A stretch of 64,000 nucleotides of DNA from Bidens hawaiensis (lineage: Eukaryota > Streptophyta > Magnoliopsida > Asterales > Asteraceae). The notes beneath the pieces are model-generated. The model was not told the origin of the DNA. It was given only the letters and a program-made list of their open reading frames with translations, and made no database searches. Position 1 is the stretch's first letter, and each line of letters starts with the position of its first letter. The translations under genes and the position numbers were made by a program. The stretch lies in assembly GCA_021521415.1 (NCBI GenBank), contig JAIQDT010007354.1, forward strand, positions 1 to 64,000, in the 5' to 3' direction. Of the stretch, positions 12,273 to 21,431 are shown in pieces.

Positions 12273-14122
12273 AGAGCCGATAACTGATCAGACAGTCGAG
12301 GTGTTCTACCTTGACTCATTCACCGAGGATTAGTCGTGATGGATGCATCACTCGGGAGACAGCCCGAGTTGTAGAGTTTGTATTATGATTCCCTTTACTT
12401 TCTGTTTTTATTTGTTTTATTTCTATTTATAAAAATAAAAATACAAAAAAAAATTAAACAATTCAAAAACACAAAAATATGTTTATTTCTTATGTTTCTG
12501 TTTTCTGTTTTGTACGCCGCTACATGCGAGCGAGTTTGAGTTTTTACAGGTATTATTATGCGCATGGTAGCTCTGATGGCGTTTTGGAACTGGTTCACTC
12601 GAGGTTGCGGCCGCGAACGAAATGCTATACGGTCATTCGTTTGAGGCATACACAGCTAATGAAGAATATGCATCTAAACCAGGGGAGTAACCCGTTCTCT
12701 ATTTTAATTTCTGTTCTTTAAAGTTTTAGTTTTACGCTTTAAGTTTTATTTTTATTTTATTTCTTTTCCTTGTTCTCATCGAGGACAATTTCGTTCTAAG
12801 TGTGGGAATGGGAATTTATTTTACTTAGTTGTAGAAAAAAATTTAAAAATAAAAAATTTAAAAAAATTTAAAAAATAAAAAGTTTTCACTTGTTTTTCGT
12901 TTTCGTACGTTGTTTAAGTAAAAAAAAAAAAGAAAAAATGTCCCCTGTTTTTAGTTTCTTTTGCGTTAAAGTCGGAGATGATTATTTTATTCGGAAATCG
13001 GTTCTTCAAACTACTAATAATATGAGATAAATTAAAAGAAAACACACTTAACTTAGGATGTGTCGGTAGGCTCAGCCTTGAAAATGAAAGGGCAAATTTG
13101 ATAAAACGGTTAAACGGAAATCTTTTGTGGGTAAAGCGTTTTGTCCGTGGAAAATAAGCAATGAAAGGTCGGGCCATACTCAAGCCTCAAATTTTGGTAT
13201 GAAAAAGTGGAAATATCATGAGTTTTAAAAAAATCTGAATACGTTATCATATGATGCTTGGGTAGGTTTAACGTTAGAGTATGCCGTGTAGCCTGTGATA
13301 TAAATCTTAAAATGATAGTTTAGTGTTTTACACCTCATCGGCGTATGGTTTTATAACCTTAAATCATGTATTGATGGGATGCTTCGGGTCCGGAGACCAT
13401 GGATCTGTATGCAATCTATTTAGCTGGGTATTCACAATTCTTAAGTGGGATTGTGAATATTTAAAATAAAGCCAAAGAGCAAACCCTTTTAAGTCTATAA
13501 ACATGATCACAACAGTACGAAAGTACAACTACACTACAGACTTGATCATCCACGCTGTTAGCCATGTGGGGTCCCCTTGCTCGCGTCTCATTACCATTAA
13601 GAAACGGACCACAAGGGACACGCTACATGTAAGCCCGGCAGATAAAATTTTGCATACTCACCTATGGTTATGGATTTGGGGTATTGCTTGATAACGGGGG
13701 TATGTCATGTTGAACCTTAATCATATCTAATGGCTGCTTGGTAGACTTTGATGCTTAAGCTTAGGTGGATAAACAATACCTTTGATCATCTTAACTATTC
13801 ATAAATATGGAGCAATAAAGTTTTAATTCTGCTAATTTTGAGGTTTAAGTCAAGTTGGGGTGGTCTGGTCCGGTAAAAGCAGAAAATAAGCGGGTCTTAA
13901 TTGTGTAAACCACTAAGTAATATTATTGTCGGATCTTATTTGTCCCGGTAAAGATTAAGGCATGGGTTTAGGTGGACAACAATATCGATGATCGCGGTTT
14001 TTGCGTTTTTCTGAGCTTTAAAATCTAACCTATATGTTTGATTTGACTTTGATTCTCCGATTCTGATCCAACTGCAGTAAAATCTTTTTCAGGGACGAAA
14101 AAGTCTTAAGTGTGGGGATGTT
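12273..14122 (+). other. Athila 3' non-coding region ending in a polypurine tract
   Basis: No coding frame is seen. Two Athila-typical phrases occur: CATCGAGGACAATTTCGTTC followed by TAAGTGTGGGAATGGG near 12777-12811, and GACGAAAAAGTCTTAAGTGTGGGGATG directly before the LTR. The last, at about 14107-14120, is the polypurine tract that primes plus-strand synthesis. Open frames at 12395-12721, 12914-13183 and 13503-13691 lack any domain and are best ignored. The left edge at 12273 is an abrupt junction with layer-2 LTR. Confidence 0.7.
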
Positions 14123-15846
14123 TGATGTGTTGAATAACACACTTATATTTCCTTACAATTTTATAATGTTTTAATGATTTAATATCAAATTTATGTAACT
14201 TTAGGGGGTTAAGTGCAAAGTTTTACAAAGTTGAAATGTTTTGTGTAGGTTATGGAAAGATGTGGAAAAAAAGGCAAGAAAAAGAGAACTTGGAGGGTTT
14301 AAGTGTCAAAGTTTCAAAGTTTAATCAAGGCCCGGTCCAAGCCCACAAGTTAGGAGCCTAATATAATATTATATTAAGTTAAAATAATCATTAATCAGCC
14401 ATTATTCTTGATCCAAAAATCCCGAAAATCAAATCCCTAACCCCACAACCAACAGTTCCGATCGGAACTGTTTCAGCCGGCAAGAAAAGAAGAAAAAAGA
14501 AGAAAGGCTAGGCGGCTGCTGTCTTGGACGGCTGGAGAAGGAAGAAGGAGGCCAGGGGCAGCTGCTAGGGGCTTCAATACATCACAAATCTCAGCCATAC
14601 TCTTTAGTATACATCTTTAAACTTTGTTTATCTTTCAAGAACCCTAACTTTGATTGATTTGGTCTTTTGTTTTACATTGTTTTGCAATTGATTGATAGAT
14701 TGACTTATAATTGATTGTGTTTGGATCTTGAATGAGTTTTATCATGTTTATATTGATGTTTACTTTGATTGTTTGTGGCTGTCCAAAATCTATGTTAGGC
14801 TAAACTTGCTTGTTCTACCTAGGATAGATGATTGTTGCATAGTTTTAACTTGTTTAATGGATTGTTAATGTTCAAGACTTAAATTATTGATGTAAAGTTT
14901 AACTAAACCATGAATTAGATTGTGTGTGATGGCTGTGTTTTATTTGTTATTACTTATAATCCTCTTGCATTAGTTAATTGAATCGGTTTTGATTAATTGA
15001 TTGCTTGTTAAACTCGTTAATTGGTGTTTTGGGTTTATTTGCGGGAAGTACAACCGTAGGGATAAGTGGGTAATATATCATCTAAAATCAGTTAAAATAC
15101 ACCTTCTTTGAGACCGAGAGGTGATAAGAAGTAATATTGTCTCATTGCTTTTACTTGTTAGAATTTAGACCGCGCGAGAGCGGGTTTTTGTCTTGTCAAG
15201 TTTGAGTGTTTATGTGCAATTAGTTGGTTTAATTTGGGTTAAGTTAAATTGTTCCTCTATCCTTGGTTGCGTAGTATTCGTCTCCATTAGGATAGTGTGT
15301 CGAGGAGACCGAGAGGAGAGTCGATATTTGAACACGTTAATAATTGATTTTCCGGTTTGTTCTTTAAAAATCAACTAAAATAAGTTAAAGTTTGTTAGAG
15401 AGACTGAGAGGTAATTTGACTTTCTTAAACAAGTTTTGGTTGTGTCATCTTTTATAACCGGTGTCTTGAATATTTTCAATCCGTTGTCTTGTTATTTCTG
15501 TCAACATGATTCATTCCTAGGTAGACGTTTTTACATATTGAATTTAAATCAAAATTTTCTAAAAGTGTTTTGTCAAACGTTTTCGTTTAGTTAAATTAAT
15601 TTAAGTAGTTAAATAAAATCTTAAAAATTAAATAAATATTATTTTGGTAAGTCTTGGTTAGAGTTTTCTTAATCATAAACGTTTTCACGTGTCTTTGAGT
15701 TCGACATCCGGACTTCCTTGATGCTATACTATTTATGATCGGTACACTTGCCGGTTTTGTGTGGTTTCTATAGGATTTTCGTTTTTATAAATTTAAAGCT
15801 TAATTGTGATTCGTTCTTTATTTATATTATACATTTTCACACATCA
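14123..15846 (+). repeat. Athila LTR (complete)
   Basis: A 1724-bp LTR runs from TGATGTGTTG to CACACATCA. Its boundaries are fixed by the polypurine tract on the left, the primer site six bases after its end, and alignment with the inverted solo LTR at 10066-11760. It encodes nothing; the frame at 15193-15378 also occurs, inverted, in the solo LTR and is a chance conserved frame. Confidence 0.9.
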
Positions 15847-15852
15847 TGTTTT

Positions 15853-15870
15853 TGGCGCCGTTGCCGGGGA
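15853..15870 (+). other. Athila primer-binding site (tRNA-Asp type)
   Basis: TGGCGCCGTTGCCGGGGA is complementary over 18 bases to the 3' end of plant tRNA-Asp (GTC), including the CCA-derived TGG. This is the primer site I know from Athila-group elements. It begins six bases after the LTR. Confidence 0.88.
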
Positions 15871-16006
15871 CACGGTTTGAAGCGTTTTAAGAACGACTCG
15901 AGTCAAGATTTTCCTTGTTTACTACTTGTCTTTCTTATTTGTTTTGTTTATTAGTTTAAAATAGTTTAGATAATTATAATTTCTTTTATTTATATAAAAT
16001 AGTTGT

Positions 16007-17557
16007 ATGCGACGTACTCGATCTCTAGGACCCCCAGAAGTTGAAGGATTTCCCGAACCAGAGAGAGAGCTTCTTGAGAGACGTCGTACAAAACCGTCTT
16101 CTAGTTCATCTACATCCGTCGGTAATACATTCTCTTCTCCTACTTTATCTGAACCCATCGTTAGGGATAGGATTATGGCCGACGCACCACCGAGGAGGAC
16201 AGTCGCAGACCGGGCCCGTCCGGTCGATGCTGGCGCGAGATCCAGCATTGCTCCACTAGCTATAGGAGTTCAAACAACCTGGCAGATTCCATTGAACGTT
16301 CTGAACACCATTTCCCATTCTGCTCAATTTCACGGGTTGCTCCACGAAAACCCGCATTCACATCTCACTCGCATCGCACGTATTTGCGACACGTTTCATC
16401 TTGCCAACGTATCCGAAGACGCCATCAAACTCCGCATCTTTCCGTTCTCACTCGTTGATCCGGCGAGTCTGTGGCATGAGTCCCTCCCACAGGGATCCAT
16501 TTCTACTTGGGCCGCCATGCAGACCCAGTTCCTGGAAAAATACGATCCTCTGGCTAAGGCCGCTCATTTGCGTAACCAGATTCATTCTTTCCAGATGGAG
16601 GACACTGAGAGTTTCTACGAGGCGTGGGAGAGATTCAAAAACCTACTTGCTTTATGTCCGAACCACGGCTTGCAGGACTGGGCGGTTGTTGAAAAGTTCT
16701 ATAACGGAGTGACTTACGCGACTCAGAATATGCTTGACACTGCTGCAGGAGGCAACTTATTGACGACAAAGGATACCGATGAGTGCATTGCCTTATTTAA
16801 CGGTTTAGCCATGAGTGGATACCAGCGACCACCTTCTAAGAGCACCAAAACCGTCGACGCGCTATCACGCGGCATACATTCAGTCGACACAAACACCGCC
16901 CTCGCGGCACAGGTTGAGGCGTTAGCGAAGATTGTGAAGGACCTGCAGGTAAAAAGTAAGTTATGCGAGATCTGCAGAGGGGGACACGATACCGTTCAAT
17001 GCTCCGTAGGTTTCCAGGAGGAGGCAGTCGACTATGTTAACAATCCGAACCGAAACCCTAATTCTTTTAATTCTTATAATTCGGGTTGGAGAGGTAACCA
17101 AAATCCTAATTGGAGGAACGGAAATCATTCCGGCTTGCAGCCGCGTCAGAGTCTATTCCAGGATTCCGGTGAAGGAGCGAGTGGTGGGGAGAAGAAGCCC
17201 ACGCTGGATGAGATGATGGCACAACAGACTCAGATGCTGTCCCAGCTTATGACTCGAGAGGATTCCCGTCACAAAGAGACTCAAGAGAAATTTTGGGAAC
17301 ACGAGTCATTCATGAGAAATCAGGGGGCGTCAATTCAAAATCTTGAGAGGCAGATGGGAGAGATAGCGAATCGTCTGAATGAGTGGCCGCCAGGTACACT
17401 TCCGAGTAACACTGAGCAGAATCCGAAGGCCTTCGCGAAGGCGGTGACGACGAGGAGCGGTGCAGGGGCATGTAGCAAGCCAGTGAATCAAGGGCCTGCG
17501 GTGCAGGGGCGTTCGAGAATTGGTCCCTGTTACGATTTTAGAACAAGTTGGATTTAA
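16007..17557 (+). CDS. gag: Athila gag (capsid/nucleocapsid), truncated at C-terminus
   Basis: An uninterrupted 516-residue frame starts at ATG 16007, about 136 bases after the primer site. Residues 1-80 are Arg/Ser-rich. Residues about 85-270 form the retrotransposon gag capsid core, with PFSLVDPASLWHESLPQGSI, a TW..M...FLEKY segment and FYEAWERFKNLL. A zinc knuckle CEICRGGHDTVQC (CX2CX3HX4C) lies near residue 322. Downstream is an Asn-rich stretch and a Gln/Met helical region. A normal Athila frame continues into protease; here gag homology stops near 17520, and the last dozen codons (to 17557) are read through the junction into Sirevirus DNA. The lack of stops suggests a comparatively young copy. 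Confidence 0.88.
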   Translation: MRRTRSLGPPEVEGFPEPERELLERRRTKPSSSSSTSVGNTFSSPTLSEPIVRDRIMADAPPRRTVADRARPVDAGARSSIAPLAIGVQTTWQIPLNVLNTISHSAQFHGLLHENPHSHLTRIARICDTFHLANVSEDAIKLRIFPFSLVDPASLWHESLPQGSISTWAAMQTQFLEKYDPLAKAAHLRNQIHSFQMEDTESFYEAWERFKNLLALCPNHGLQDWAVVEKFYNGVTYATQNMLDTAAGGNLLTTKDTDECIALFNGLAMSGYQRPPSKSTKTVDALSRGIHSVDTNTALAAQVEALAKIVKDLQVKSKLCEICRGGHDTVQCSVGFQEEAVDYVNNPNRNPNSFNSYNSGWRGNQNPNWRNGNHSGLQPRQSLFQDSGEGASGGEKKPTLDEMMAQQTQMLSQLMTREDSRHKETQEKFWEHESFMRNQGASIQNLERQMGEIANRLNEWPPGTLPSNTEQNPKAFAKAVTTRSGAGACSKPVNQGPAVQGRSRIGPCYDFRTSWI

Positions 17558-18135
17558 TCGGGAATTAATTTGTTTATGTTCTTGATCGTTATCCATGGTG
17601 ATTGAAGATGCTTCGGATTAAATAATGGTCATGTGTGTTAGATTCTGTCAAGGTGGTTTTGTGATGAAATTGATCACTTGATGTTGAGTAGTTGAAGATT
17701 GAACCTTATCTTACTATACAATTCCGACGTGTTGGTGAAGTTGTGGAGGGAGCACAACTTCACGTGTTGGTGAAGTTTGAAGAACTTCACGTGATTGGTT
17801 GAGATGATCAATTCGGCACGGGGATGCATGCATGTCAAAGACCTCGATCGATATTGTCGGAGAAGCTTACACTGAAGGGGAGATCTGATATGGAAGACGC
17901 CGGGTGATTGGTAGATTTGTGAAGCTACAAGACAGTTTTAGACACGGCTGGTTGAAGACAGGATGGATGTTGCATGTATATGTGAAGTTCAAGTTTGAAG
18001 ATCACAGTGCAATCGAGTCCTACAAGAAGAAGCAAACAGAAGATCATCAGTTAAGAGGGAGTCTGTTGGTGCATGTTTTGTAACAGATGATCTTTTGTGT
18101 TTGTTAGAATTGAGAGCAACGGTCAAAAGGGAGTC

Positions 18136-18663
18136 TGTTGGTGCATTTTGTGACCGTCGCTATGCAATTCTGACCAGCGGAGACGCCATAGGCGAAGTTA
18201 GCACAACTTCGCCTTAGGCGAAGTTAGAACAACTTCGCCATAGGCGAAGTTAGAACAACTTTGCCTACTGGCCCAAGCCCAAGCCCGCGAAGTTGGTTTT
18301 CTATATATATGTGTGTCTTGTTTAGGGTTTAGTATCCAGAAAGTTAGAGTTTTTGTGTTTCAGTTCAATTGTTTAGAGAGAAACAGAGAGGGAGAGTCGT
18401 GTGGGACGACCCGAGGTAGTGCTCACCTTGGGTCGGCCGTGTTTTTGTTTATGTTCGGTATGTAACGTGTTATGGTTATTATATAAAAGATCTGCAGATT
18501 TGTTTATCCCATTCGTGTGTTTATTCGTGTGTTTGTTCGTGTGTTTGTTTGAGTGTAATCGTGTTCTTCGTATTCTACACCTTAAACGAGTCTAGGAGGA
18601 TTCCGCACTCCTAGACCTCGTGCGGATCTCGTATCGATCAGCGACGCCCCGGGGGGACTTACA
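18136..18663 (+). repeat. 3' LTR of Sirevirus-like element (family A)
   Basis: It runs from TGTTGGTGCATT to GGGGACTTACA. Six copies of GCGAAGTT or its complement sit within 18190-18295, paired as inverted repeats. A TATA-like TATATATATG follows at about 18303. Four imperfect TTCGTGTGTTT units lie at about 18508-18551. A 9-bp hairpin is at 18590-18616. It is clearly related in plan, but not closely in sequence, to the LTR of the full Sirevirus at 34043-45421. Confidence 0.82.
18590..18616 (+). other. LTR hairpin with GATTCCGCA loop (family A)
   Basis: GTCTAGGAG pairs perfectly with CTCCTAGAC around the 9-nt loop GATTCCGCA, 47 bases from the LTR 3' end. The family B LTR has the same loop at the same relative place with a different pairing stem (34082-34108), which supports a selected structure rather than chance. 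Confidence 0.75.
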
Positions 18664-18965
18664 TTATCTTTTGTTTCTTTCTTTTTTATGTTTTCTTTTC
18701 TTTTATCGAGGTATCGAGTATAACCTCGACTTAAGGTTTAAGCCTTTATTATTATATTCATTGGTGTTATGCCTTACCTTTAATGGCTTATGGAAACCCT
18801 AATGATTCGAGCAGCACTCCAACGCCACTTGATCTCCTTTGACTTCTTTATCAACTTCCCTCCTCGTCGCCAGACGATAACAACAATCTTCAACACTCGT
18901 TGGTACGCTTTTCGAGACTCATCTCCATGATAACAAACGCCTTCTTGGTTGTATGTGGGTGGAGG

Positions 18966-19733
18966 TGTTGGAATTATGGACCGGTTCGCTTAAGTCAACG
19001 TGACCGACTAGGTTGTGACCCGTGAGAGTTACACCTTGGGCAACGAACTAAAATCCGCTTAAAGAGTTTAATCGGTGAATAACGAAAAATTAACGAGATT
19101 AATTATTCATACTAAATATAAATAATTAGTGAAGCTTTCATCCAAGTGGGCTTATGGGCCGGTTTTGTTTTAGGTTTGTTAAATTTTTATGATTATTGTA
19201 TAATGATTGTTTTTAATCATTATAAACGTGAGATATAATCAGAGAACAAAACAAGACTTGGAGATTACTCCAAAAGGCCGCCACCCTATCGTTTTGTGCC
19301 GCCACCACTGCCCCATAGACACCTTCGCAACCAGCCAACTTTAGGCCACAACCGCTGCTCTGCGAAGCCTCGCTGATAAGCACCGTTGTAGTCGCTTGTT
19401 CGCTGCTGCCCGACATGTCAATAGCCACCACCGTCGCTGCCGTAGTGCACCGCCGCTTCTTGTTTGTTTGATTCGTCAACTAGCGTTTGTTCGTTGAACC
19501 ACGGTGTCTCAACCGGTTAATCATTAACCGAGGTATTATTTATCTCTTCGTATATTATTACTCGTACTTGTATTGTTTGTAAACGGATCCTGTACGGTTC
19601 CGTTATATGGTGATTACTCGTTTTATATTCCGCTGCGTATTCTGTTATTAATGTGATTAATAATTATGAAACTAATTTTATTAAACCGGGTTTAAAAGTT
19701 AAACTGTTGACTGATCACCACTGGAACCCAACA
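18966..19733. mobile_element. Solo LTR, probably copia, with perfect TSD and empty site
   Basis: The 768-bp insert begins TGTTGGAATT and ends GAACCCAACA, a TG...CA LTR with TGTTGG/CCAACA inverted ends. It is flanked by GGAGG (18961-18965 and 19734-19738). The right LTR of layer 2 has a single GGAGG at the equivalent point (59324-59328) and no insert, giving a sequence-verified empty site. There is no internal domain. The minus-strand frame at 19213-19479 is spurious. The lineage is not determined; the length and ends suit copia. Confidence 0.92.
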
Positions 19734-19998
19734 GGAGGGTGGCACGAACTTCGAGGAAACGTCGACACACAAAACGAGGAATCGCGGCATGCTTATCGAG
19801 GCGGATCAAGGGTATTATTGTGGGATTGTAGAGGTGTTAGAGAGATGATTTGTATGTGTGTTTTGGTGTGAGATCAGCTGAACCCGTGGCCTTCTATTTA
19901 AAGGCAAATTTTGGAGCCCATCGCGATACGCGATGGCCTCCTTGCCAAGCCCGTCGCGTACCGTGACGTAGGCCGTTTGTGTCATCACATAGACCTGC

Positions 19999-20080
19999 CA
20001 CGTGGCGACACGTGGCGACGTCTTGCCACGTGGTGACACATGACGACACACTGTGCCACCGTCTGCCACGTGTACACGTG
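19999..20080 (-). promoter_or_regulatory. G-box cluster in layer 2 left LTR
   Basis: Five CACGTG cores lie at 19999, 20009, 20027, 20067 and 20075 within 82 bp, several in the CCACGTGGC context favoured by bZIP/bHLH factors. On the minus (transcribed) strand they lie upstream of the degraded TATA region near 19890. The array also occurs in the right LTR, so it is a family feature rather than local noise. Confidence 0.7.
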
Positions 20081-20342
20081 TCACACGGTGTCAGACCACG
20101 TCATCGCGATACGCGATGACGTTGATTCAACCAGCGATCGCGTATCGTTGTTGACCCTTCCAGAAGGTTTTGACCAAGATCATCGCGATACGCGATGGCT
20201 TGTCCTTTTGTCCCGTCGCGTATCGCGATAGGAGAAGAAAACAAATTTTTCATTTTCATCCCTAAGGTTTTGAATTTGACAAGTTTGGTCCCTAGACTTT
20301 GGAAAATTGACATTTTGAACTCGAAATTTTCATAATGTTACA

Positions 20343-20355
20343 TCCTCCCCACCTT
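20343..20355 (-). other. Polypurine tract of layer 2 chromovirus
   Basis: On the minus strand AAGGTGGGGAGGA directly precedes the TGTAACA start of the 3' LTR. It follows the end of the integrase/chromodomain frame (stop at 20383-20385) and an AATCTCGAGGACGAGATT palindrome, a layout I know from Del/Tekay elements. Confidence 0.85.
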
Positions 20356-20382
20356 GAAATAAATCTCGTCCTCGAGATTGCT

Positions 20383-20435
20383 TTACAAGAACAAGTGGGG
20401 GTATTTCTTTCTCATTTCCGATTCGAGTTCCCATG
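20383..20435 (-). pseudogene. Last codons of layer 2 chromodomain tail
   Basis: On the minus strand, the frame interrupted at 30453 resumes here with WELESEMRKKYPHLFL and a TAA stop at 20383-20385. This 'YTWE-E-M...YPHLF' ending is the standard C-terminus of Tekay/Del polyproteins. The Tat element is inserted within the tryptophan/threonine codons (CCATG duplication). Confidence 0.85.
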
Positions 20436-21346
20436 TGTTAGGTCACGATTTTTATACTAAGGATCCTTTATCCTTGACTGTCTTATGGATAGTTTATCCT
20501 TGAAATATACATCAGGATATAAAGATCGACGATCCTCGGTATTGTTTGTTTACTAATGTTTGCGTTTAGTATGGTGATGTGTTAGACAAGTATATCAACT
20601 TTAAGACGAACTTGCATCAATTATCCTCATGGGACATCCTATAGCTGGAACATGGATCTAGGATCCTAATTCAACATAACTGAGTATGGACGAACTCTTT
20701 AGAAGATTGACGTTTAAACAATAAAAACGGTATCTAGACCTGGTCTACCGCTTTGTTCGCTAGTGAGTGGCTATCAGCACGTGGTCAAAGAGCACGTTGG
20801 TGAGGAATGGAAGACTAGCGGATTTATAGGATGAAGTTGTTAAGTTTGTTAATTACTTTTTCCTTATATATTTAAGTATGATCGAGTAGGAAAACACATG
20901 TACTTGCACACACACTAGAGCAGAAATAAATACTCTCTACACACTAGCATACTCTGTAACCTTGATCGTATTCTCCACTACATTTGTAACCACCTTTCGT
21001 TCTATTAATATAATCGACGGTGATAGTTTTCACCGTCCGGGGGTTTTTTGTGCCGTAGACCATGATAATCATATACTCATCGACCAAAGGTTACCTTGTT
21101 GATCATTGAATAAAGTAATCCAACCAAAGATTATCTTATTAATCCTTGACCGGAGTTATTTTACCAAAGATTACTTTGATAAGTTTTGACCGAAGTAAGA
21201 CTATTTTGGTTAAGGGCTTTTTCCCTCGTGATCAAACCTTTGTGTTCACTAATATTCCGATTACACACTTGTCATTATCAAGTTAGCACCTTACCTCACT
21301 TAACAGATTTGGATACTTGATCCTTAACATATTTTTATCCAAAACA
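20436..21346 (+). repeat. 5' LTR of Tat element
   Basis: It runs from TGTTAGGTCACG to CCAAAACA. A TATA-like TTATATATTTAAG at about 20864-20876 is the likely promoter core. It differs from the 3' LTR by roughly two dozen scattered changes, implying a moderately old insertion. Confidence 0.92.
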
Positions 21347-21349
21347 ATT

Positions 21350-21367
21350 TGGCGCCCACCGTGGGGC
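21350..21367 (+). other. Primer-binding site of Tat element
   Basis: TGGCGCCCACCGTGGGGC starts three bases after the LTR. It has the TGGCGCC start and G-rich tail of Tat-group primer sites. I did not assign the tRNA with certainty (an arginine tRNA is often quoted). Confidence 0.8.
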
Positions 21368-21431
21368 AATTGGTGCTATAATCCATATTATTCTTATAAT
21401 TCTCAACTTTTTTATACCCATATCACTATCA

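Larger units (their letters stand above)
12273..17520 (+). mobile_element. Rearranged Athila (Ty3/gypsy) piece: 3' end, one LTR, then 5' end with gag
   Basis: The order is unusual: Athila 3' non-coding region with polypurine tract (12273-14122), one LTR (14123-15846), primer site, leader and gag (15853-17520). A normal element has gag after the left LTR and the polypurine tract before the right LTR; here one LTR serves both. No 5-bp duplication flanks the LTR or the whole piece. The right end is cut within gag, where a Sirevirus tail begins. Assignment to Athila rests on the TGGCGCCGTTGCCGGGGA primer site, AAGTGTGGGGATG tract and gag zinc knuckle CEICRGGHDTVQC. Confidence 0.85.
17521..18663 (+). 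mobile_element. Sirevirus-like copia 3' fragment with complete 3' LTR
   Basis: The piece comprises about 0.6 kb of 3' non-coding sequence followed by a 528-bp LTR. A polypurine tract AAAAGGGAGTC abuts the LTR start at 18136. An identical AGGGAGTCTGTTGGTGCAT occurs 72 bases earlier (18056-18074), so the tract and LTR start are duplicated; Sireviruses are known for multiple polypurine tracts. The left junction cuts Athila gag and the right junction (after ACA, 18663) meets layer-2 LTR sequence. No TSD pair is visible, so this end arrived with, or was reshaped by, rearrangement. Confidence 0.78.
10022..20342 (-). repeat. Layer 2 left LTR (3' LTR), broken into four pieces
   Basis: Retained pieces are 10022-10065, 11766-12272, 18664-18965 and 19739-20342, together about 1.46 kb. 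They align in order with the right LTR (57958-59895). Between pieces lie the Athila solo LTR, the Athila/Sirevirus composite and another solo LTR. The composite replaces the equivalent of 58513-59043, so 531 bp of LTR have been lost there. The piece at 19739-20342 carries the G-box cluster and CATCGCGATACGCGATG palindromes. Confidence 0.88.

Noticed and set aside
15853..15870. tRNA gene remnant
   Set aside because: The tRNA similarity here and at 8320, 44996 and 57940 is only the short complement used as a primer-binding site.
16041..17216. Plus-strand frames overlapping Athila gag (16041, 16401, 17034)
   Set aside because: They are frame-shifted shadows of the intact 516-residue gag.
19213..19479. 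88-residue minus-strand frame
   Set aside because: Lies wholly within the 18966-19733 solo LTR; Ala/Ser/Cys-rich without a domain.
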